From Pleodorina starrii (lineage: Eukaryota > Chlorophyta > Chlorophyceae > Chlamydomonadales > Volvocaceae): DNA of 64,000 nucleotides. The stretch's first letter is position 1; each line of letters begins with the position of its first letter. Below, piece by piece: positions 57,101-64,000 of this stretch. Position numbers and translations under genes: made by a program. The stretch is from positions 5,400,501-5,464,500 of the forward strand of contig BRXU01000004.1 in the NCBI GenBank assembly GCA_030267565.1, given 5' to 3'. Under the pieces are notes generated by a model, which was not told where the DNA came from, ran no database searches, and was given only the letters and a program-made list of their open reading frames with translations.

Positions 57101-57194
57101 ATGACGTCCGTAAGTTGGACGGGTTTCGTCTTTGCTTGATGACAAATATGCACCAAGCGTCCGTGTCGCGCCTAATTCATGTCGACATTTTCAG
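54140..57194. other. Intergenic region and unresolved 5' part of the SBP gene
   Basis: From 54140 to about 56200 I see no gene; the stretch is relatively AT-rich. A minus-strand ORF at 55923-55627 has natural-looking composition (KFYVSYGAQYGYHNICWL) but no known motif. Between 56270 and 57095 two candidate 5' exons of the SBP gene exist: one around 56271-56369 (KYYIKGRGAASSGNNGGPPS) ending at an AGG|GTGCGG donor, and a Pro/Lys-rich frame up to 57095. I could not join them to 57195 convincingly. Confidence 0.35.
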
Positions 57195-60100
57195 GTGCTG
57201 GTGGTGGAGGGCGTCCCAAGTCGTTTCTGTCAGCAGTGCTCCAGGTCAGGACGGTTTCGCATCGCCCATGATCCGCTTCTGATTGCCGGTGGCCTTTGTT
57301 GTTGCACGACAGCCAGGCCAGGAAGTTAGCCTGACTCACTGTTTTGTCTGTTCATACTGCAGATTTCATCACGTGAAGGAATTTGATGGCCCTCAAAGGT
57401 GCGGTGCGGTGCCCTGGGGAGGAGTCCAGATCAGATACACCGGGCTTGTTTGGGTTGGTGGAAGGGTCATGACGCTGGCGTTACCGTTTGCCATCGTCGT
57501 CCTCGTACGTACGACAAGTCGGGTCGTAGTGCCGCCAGGGTGTACGGCAGAATGTTGTGGCGGCAGATTGGGGCGCCATCAGACCCACACCACCCACGGT
57601 ACCTTCTTTTTTACCCCCACATGGCGCATATTTTAGGCCCATGATCTGCACAGCGGCACCACGGTCAGTGCACGGCGGCCTCAGTTTTGCTAATCTCCAA
57701 GGCATGTCCTTGCTCCCCCCCACAAAGCACTGCGGCGGCGCTTTGCCAACTGATAAGCGATTGACACGAGCCGTCCCCGACGGGCCTCACGCACTACGAT
57801 AGGACTTGTCGTGCCATGCTGGAACGCCTGCGCATGAAGCGCAACAGCAGCAAGTCCCAGGCGGGGGGCGCAGATGGCGGCAAGAGCAACAAGGACACGC
57901 GTCCGGCGGATGCGTTTCGGCGTGGGGCCAGCTCCTCGCGGTCCAACTCTACCGGCAAGGACGCCGAGGTAAGGTCCGGGTGTCCTCTGTGTTAAGTAAC
58001 TGTGGCGGCGTACGGGTACAGCAGGACCAGCGGGAGTAGAAGCAGCAAGCAGCTCGGCCGACCCAGAGCGCCGTCCAGCCTTCTGCCAGTGCGCTCGCAG
58101 TCAAAGGCCGCGCCCGTGGGGTGACGCGGTCCGTCTGCCGTGGCCGCAGTCGCGGCGTCTTTGGTAATGCGCCTTCTGCACAGACGTGACACAGCTCCCT
58201 GAATGCGCAACCCTAACGCCACCCCTGTCTATGGCTTTCGGCTTGGTCGGCTTCCGTACGTGAGGACTGCTCTTTACTGCGGAGAGGTTTGGACTGGTCC
58301 TGCGCCTTCTTCCTTCGCAACCTTGTCTCCCGTAACCGGAGCGCCTTGCTTGCTGCTGCCCTGCCCCGTCACAACCACACTGCCCGTGCGGCAGCCCGCT
58401 CAGGACCCGGCGGCCGGACAACAGCCCTCCCCACACCTGGCCAACAAAACCGACAGCGGAGAGGGCGTTGAGTCCTTATCAGCACCGGGCGCAGCGGCGA
58501 CACGCCGGAGCGCCGCCACCGTCACCAGCGCCGCCACCGCCTCCCCCCTGCCCGGCGCCAACCACTTCCAGCACCAGTCGCAACAGGATCAACCGCACTC
58601 GCACCCACCGCCGCAGCAGCAGAATACGCTGCATCGTCGGCCGCAGCAGGCTGCGCTGTCGCCATGGCTGGGCGAGCCACGAGAGTCCCCGTCCGTAGGG
58701 CCCTCTACCGCAGGGCCCAGGATGGAGCCGCCGCGCGGCGGCCAGGTCGACGAACAAGAAATTCTGCAGCGGTTCCTGTCACAGGAGGCTGCGCTCCTGT
58801 CGCCGCGCCGCAACCCGCTCATGGCCAGCGGCGTCGGCGGTGCCTTGCATCTGAGCGCCCACGCCCCCGCCGCCGCTGCGTCTGGTCACGGTGCTCGGCT
58901 GCCAGACCTTGACTGCGACCCAAGAGACGGCGGTGGCGGCGGAAAGGTGCCGTTGTACTGCGACGCGCCCTACGGCCTTTCGGCCGGCCTGTCTGACGGC
59001 GCCGGCGGGGCCATGCACCTGCGTGGCTTGCGCGAAGCACCGACTGCCGCCGCGGCTGCGAGCATCCCTGCGGACATCCTCCCCCGGCGGCCGCAACCGC
59101 CGGTGGCGCCGTCACAGCTGGAGCACCTGCAGCACCGGCGCGACATGGGAGAGATATCTGTGGAGCTGGCTGGCGGTGCGCGGGAGGAGTCGCTGCTTCT
59201 GCAGCGGGCCATGGCCAGAGCCCAGCAAGGCGCCCAGTCCCACCTCGATGCCGCCGGCGTGCGTCGGGGTGCGGGTGCGGGCGGGCCGCCTGCCCGAGTC
59301 TTGGACCTGGCACAGCCGGCACGCGCCCTGGCGCCGGTGCTCAACCTGAGCCGCGGCGTGGACCTGAGCCTGGAGCTGCAGCTGCAGGATATTTACCGCG
59401 AGGTGGGTGAGCTTGCCGTTTCTGCGGTGCTAGGGCGTGAGAGCGGTTGCGCGCGAGTGCGCACTATTCAATGGGAGTGGAAAGTTGGGTCGGAAAGCTG
59501 GCTGACCGACGAGGGTGTGGGATGTGGGGTTTGAAGAGGAACCATCGTTAAGAGGAAGCTCTTGCGGCCAAACACGTGCGTGTGTATGTGCGTGTTTTGA
59601 GGACACACGGCTGGTTATCGTCGGCCTGCGCAAGGCAGTTTAAGAGCTAACGGGTTGGGTGCGCGATCTGGGTTGCCGAGCGCGAACTGGGTTGCCGAGC
59701 GCGAACTGGGTTGCGAATGGGAGCCTCATAACGCCTTGGCATGCACATGTCCGGGACACCCGATGTCGTACGGTGCACATCGTACGGTAGCTGGGCGAGC
59801 GAGGGACATGCGCGCGTGCCCCCGCAGGAGCCGCCGCGATTGCGCCTGGTCTGGCGGTTGGGGAATCTGTGACGCGCGTCACACCTGCACGAGCACCAGA
59901 AGTCGCTGCCCGGCTGGTTCGCCGCGGCAGATCCATGCGTCAGGCACCTGCGGCGGCGGCAGGCGGAGGCCGCTGCGCCGGCTGCTCGGCGATCCACACG
60001 CTTATTGGCGCAAGGAAGATCACGGCTGCTGGCCCCCTTGATGGCATTTTACACAGCTCTCAGCCTTGGCCATACATTCTAGCGGCAGCGCAAGAAAGAC

Positions 60101-63100
60101 ATGGAATCCAGAGCGCGTGCGTGCCGTTGCACATGATTACGTTATTTCACGTGTCGCGCGCCGGGGCGCGCTTGCATATACCATACCGCTCCCATCGGCC
60201 CCACCGAGCAGATGGCGATCTCGGACCTGGCGGACTCTTCCTCGCCGTTCGCGCCGCAGCGCAATTTGCTCCTGCAGCAGCAGCAGCGCCAAGGCCCGCT
60301 GCTGCGCTCGAGCGGCAGCGTCCCGCTCTTGGGGCACAGCAGCGCCTTGCACGAGGCCCAGCTGCCTCCCGGTGCCCACGCATCACACGGGAACGTGCAG
60401 CATCCGCCGCGGCCGCAGTCGGCGGCGTTGCTGTCGGGTCGCTCTCTCTCCGTCCAGGGGTGCACAGCCACGACGCCGGCGGCGGCGTTGCCGCCGCTGC
60501 AGCCGCCCTTCAGTAACCAAGGTCTCGGCGCCGGCGACCTTGCTCTCCGACCTTCACAGCCGATGCCGGGAGGCCCGCAGCAGCAGCTGCAGCTCCCGTT
60601 GCATCAGCCGCGGCCGCAGTCGGCATTCGCAGACCTGGCGCTTGCCATGCGCCTGGGAGCAAGGGCCGCTGGCATGGACGGCATGGACGTTGACTTTCCC
60701 ATGTCCGGCCTGACGACACGGACGTCGATGGCGGCAACGGCGCCGCCGCCGCAGGCGGCGGCAGCCCCGCAGGCGGCGGCAGCCTTCACCCTGTCGCCTC
60801 AGGCCGCCGGCGGCACCGGCAACGGCGGTGCCGCCGACCCGATACGACTGCTGCAACAGCATCAACTGCTTCAGCAGCAGCAGCAGCTGTCAGCTTCGGG
60901 TGCCGCCGGCATGGACGTCAGCCAGCAGCACGATGGCAGCCGCGGCGGCGGCGGTCCTGGCAGCAGCAACGATATGGGGCTGTCGGACCCATACGGCTTC
61001 GCCACGCACTGCAGCGGCGCGTCGTTCGGGATGGGCCCGGCGCTGGGCGGCGCCGGCGCCGGTAACCACTACCGCGGTGGCGCCGGCGGCTCTGCCATGG
61101 CTGTCATCCCGGAGGCGGGCGATGGCTGCTCCAGCTGGGCCAGCGGCGATGAGATTGATGCCGCGCTGGACATGTTGATGGAGGAGGCGGGCAGCGGCGC
61201 TGTGTACAACACGGGCAACGTGAGTGAGCGAGGGTTGTGGGTCGAGATGTCGCGGCAGGAGGTTTGACTGGGCGCGTGCATCCGTCGTCGCTGCGGGATG
61301 AGAGGATTTTGGGTCGACTCCACGGCCGTCTGTCTTCTGTCTTTGCAACCGTGGGGCTGTTTAGGAAAAGGGGCGGCCCCTCCGCGCGAAGCTGACTATG
61401 AGACGAAGGCCGCTTTGCCGTTGCGCCGTCGCGCCTTGTGTGTTTACTTGTGCGCTTTCCATGCTTGCAGTCGGCGTCTCTGGAGCGCATCTGCTTCAAG
61501 CTCCATCACCTCCAGCCCAGCGACCTGCCGCACGACCTCATGGGCGCTATGGGATCCTGGCTGGCGGCGGCGAATACAGAGGTCGTACAAGGCGCCGTAC
61601 GGCCCGGCTGCACGCAGCTGATCCTCGACGTGTATGTCCACGGGCCCAAGGCCATGGACGAGGACAGCGACGAAGGCGGCGGCGCCGACGGCGGCGCAGC
61701 GGCCTGGCGGCCGCCACCGCCGGCCGTTGAGCTGTCGTCGGAGGAGCCCGCGACTGGCGAGGCGCCGGAGGCGGACCTCAAGACGGCGTCCCGCGGTGGC
61801 AAGGGCCGTGTGCTGGGCCTGCTGCAGCCTTCGGAAAGCGAGATGGCACGGCTGGATGCGGCCGCTGCCGCGGCGGGCGCCGAGGCGCTGCGGCCGATTG
61901 AAGAGGCTCCGTCGTCATCGTTTGCGCGACAGCGTGCAACCCGCGCGCCCATGGCGTCCGACGGCGGCGGCGCCAGCGGCAGCGACGGCGCCGGCTGCTC
62001 CAGTGGTGGAGGCGAGGCCAATGCCGCGCGCCTGAGCTCCTATGTTATGCACAATGGCAACGTGCGCGCGGCCGCGGCGGCGTTCAAGAAGCTGCTGGGG
62101 CCGCGCGCTGTACAGTCCATGGCGGTGACGATCAACCACGAGGTGCGTCGCGTCTTGCACCCGCAGCTCTTTTCCTCGTTCGAGCGTTGCGGCCGTGGAG
62201 AGGGAGTGGGCCTTTGGAGCCATCCCCGGGACGCACCCCTAACGCCCACGAGGCTTGCTCCCCTCCTCCTTACCCTGCGCTCTGGTCTGGTCCGCATCTC
62301 CGGTGCAGTCCAATTACGTGCGGTGCAATCCATTACGTATGAACGAGCAAATGCATCATTGCGCCACAAGTTAGTATCGCTAAGCTTAAGGGGAGAGCGT
62401 GCGTGGATTGATTGATGACATGCGCCGACACCGCATGCTGCATGTAGGCGGGCGTGCTCGCCCGATTGCCGGCAGCTGGCCGCTGACTCGGCCCGGCCCC
62501 GCCCCGCCCCGCAGGTTCTGACCATCTCCAGCCGCGACATGGGGCGCTACGTGGCGGACGTGCGCGGCACCATGGCGGGCCAAGACACGCCGCTCCTGCT
62601 GTCAACGGCGGTGGTGGCCGTGGAGGCAGGTGAGCCAGCGCGCCGTGCTCCGGCCTCGGCCTCGGCCGGTTCGTGCTTGTAGTGACCAACCTGAGCGGCG
62701 GAGCAAGACCAACGAGTGACGGTTAGGGTGCAGGAAAACGCAGGGTATAGCCGAGCCAGGTAGTGTTAGGCTGAGTGCGGTACCCGATGTAGAGGAGTAA
62801 GAGGTAGGTAGGAGCGGAGGAGGAGGTAGGAGTGGCAATGCCGTAGCATTGCAGGCGGGCGCGGAAGTACCTGTTGCTCGAGCGGTGCCTGGAGGAAACC
62901 TACACGTCAGCTATGTGCAACAAGGCAAAGGGCTTCTGCAACAGGGCATGTAGACGCAACGGCAACGCAGACGGGCGAGGCACAATGGAACCCGCCCTAT
63001 GAGATGCGAATGGGGCGGTTCTTACTCCCTCGCAACGTCGCCAGCCCACGACCCACGGCCTTGCCCTACCTAGTAGCCCGGCAGCACACCCACTCCGCCG

Positions 63101-64000
63101 GCGGCGCTGCCGGATGCTCGCGATAAGCAATCCCCGCCCCCCCGGCCTCACTCCGCTCCACGGCCGGACGAATGCAGGCACGCCGTGCAAGGTTCGCACG
63201 GTCGGTTCGCACCTGGTAGGTCCGGGCCGCCGGCCACAGCTCCGCTACCAGGGTAACCACGTGGCCTGCAGCGTGGTGCCGCCCCCCGGCGGCACCATCC
63301 AGCCGCTGCGGCCCTTCGGCGGCTCGCCGGTGGTGGGCCAGCTCATGGCCAAGACGCTGCCCGGTGGCCACCGCACTGAGGCCGTGTTGGACTGTGTGGT
63401 GAGAGCTGGTTACTTGTTTGCATGTGTGCGTGATGGGTCCTGGCTGGCTGGTTGCGGCGTCCGCAGCGGGCTGGCGTCTGGGGCCTTGTTGGGGTTGGTG
63501 GGGCCCTACCTTGGGGTGGGTGGGCCTCTAGCAGGATCTGGGAGCGAGTCCTAGCGTGCGTGAGGGGAGTGCGTTCGCAGTGGAGCCGCAGCCCGCGTCC
63601 GCGAGCCTGCCGCAATTTGCGTGCCTGTCACGTGAAGGGCGCTGCCCGAGTGCGTGTCCGCTACGTCGCCGTGTCGGTGGCAACTGCCGGCTGTCGCTCC
63701 ATTCGCTTCGCTTGCCTGTGTAGACTGTCCGTCTCCCCCGTGCTATGCAAGCACTCATGGCCCCATTGAGCCGGGTGCCGTTTCGTCACTCTTTCTTGTT
63801 TCCGTTGGCGCCTCCCTGAGACCGACACCGATCCCGCGCCCGCGGCTGTCTCACGGTTCCGATCTCACGGTTCCGACCTCGCTTCAGCAGATGCTGGACC
63901 TGCAGTTTGATGCGCCCGACGCCGGGCTAATGCTACTCGAATGGGAGGTCAACCGCACCACCGGCGGAGTCGCCATCAGCGACTGGCTGCCGCTGCTGTC
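57195..64000 (+). CDS. SBP-box transcription factor, large SPL1/SPL12-type (3' end beyond window)
   Basis: Exons: 57195-57244, 57363-57398, 57803-57968, 58395-59402, 60212-61219, 61471-62142, 62515-62629, 63220-63398, 63891 onward. The first three encode the second half of an SBP DNA-binding domain: VLVVEGVPSRFCQQCS-RFHHVKEFDGPQ-RTCRAMLERLRMKR, with the C-x2-C-x3-H and downstream Cys of zinc site 2 and the basic nuclear-localisation tail. I could not place the first zinc site upstream. Long Gln/Ala/Gly-rich linkers follow. Exon 61471 opens with SLERICFKLHHLQPSDLPHD and AVRPGCTQLILDVYVHGP, the conserved post-SBP block of large plant SPL proteins (SPL1/SPL12/SPL14), and exon 63891 (GLMLLEWEVN...ISDWLPLL) matches their next block. 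Ankyrin repeats might follow outside the window. The copper regulator CRR1 is a large SBP protein too, but I cannot claim identity. Confidence 0.8.

Noticed and set aside
57195..64000. Naming the SBP gene CRR1
   Set aside because: Both would be large SBP proteins, but no ankyrin repeats or Cys-rich tail are in the window and green algae have many SBP genes.

Overview
This looks like a nuclear chromosome segment from a volvocine green alga, most likely Chlamydomonas or a close relative. The genes are GC-rich with many short introns, most of them GT-AG with GTGAG/GTGCG/GTAAG donors. Proteins carry long Ala/Gly/Gln tracts, TGTAA-type poly(A) signals follow several genes, simple repeats are abundant, and the families are typical of these algae (secreted PAN-domain proteins, SBP transcription factors, DOT1-like methyltransferases). 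All gene models below come from reading ORFs, splice sites and intron phases by eye; no search or transcript data were used.

Layout. 1-712: 3' end of a broken non-LTR retrotransposon. 1308-4132 (+) and 11242-8506 (-): two six-exon paralogues for secreted tandem-PAN proteins, in inverted orientation. Intron 4 of the first holds a complete 480-bp TRIM (miniature LTR element). Around them on the minus strand are three paralogues of an unrecognised family (5403-6035, 7174-7761, 12405-13577). 17106-14724 (-): a six-exon HAD-family phosphatase/phosphomutase with a probable transit peptide. 24397-18843 (-): a protein of about 1,477 residues, mostly disordered, with PCNA-box-like and SUMO-interaction-like motifs. 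25268-25675 (-): a degenerate GIY-YIG nuclease fragment. 57195 to the right edge (+): a large SBP-box transcription factor of the plant SPL1/SPL12 type, cut by the window end.

The most striking region is 28.2-54.1 kb (+). Exons of unknown function at 28.2-30.07 kb and exons of a DOT1-like methyltransferase at 52.95-54.14 kb flank a 22.8-kb tandem array. The array has 37 copies of a short (S) unit and 9 copies of a longer (L) unit. Every unit that is not truncated carries one candidate cassette exon (74 or 77 nt) with its own acceptor and donor. The upstream exon ends in phase 1, each cassette starts in phase 1 and ends in phase 0, and the downstream exon starts in phase 0. Exactly one cassette (or any number equal to 1 modulo 3, subject to stops) would therefore join the two halves in frame. 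I read this as one gene whose internal exon has been amplified into a satellite.
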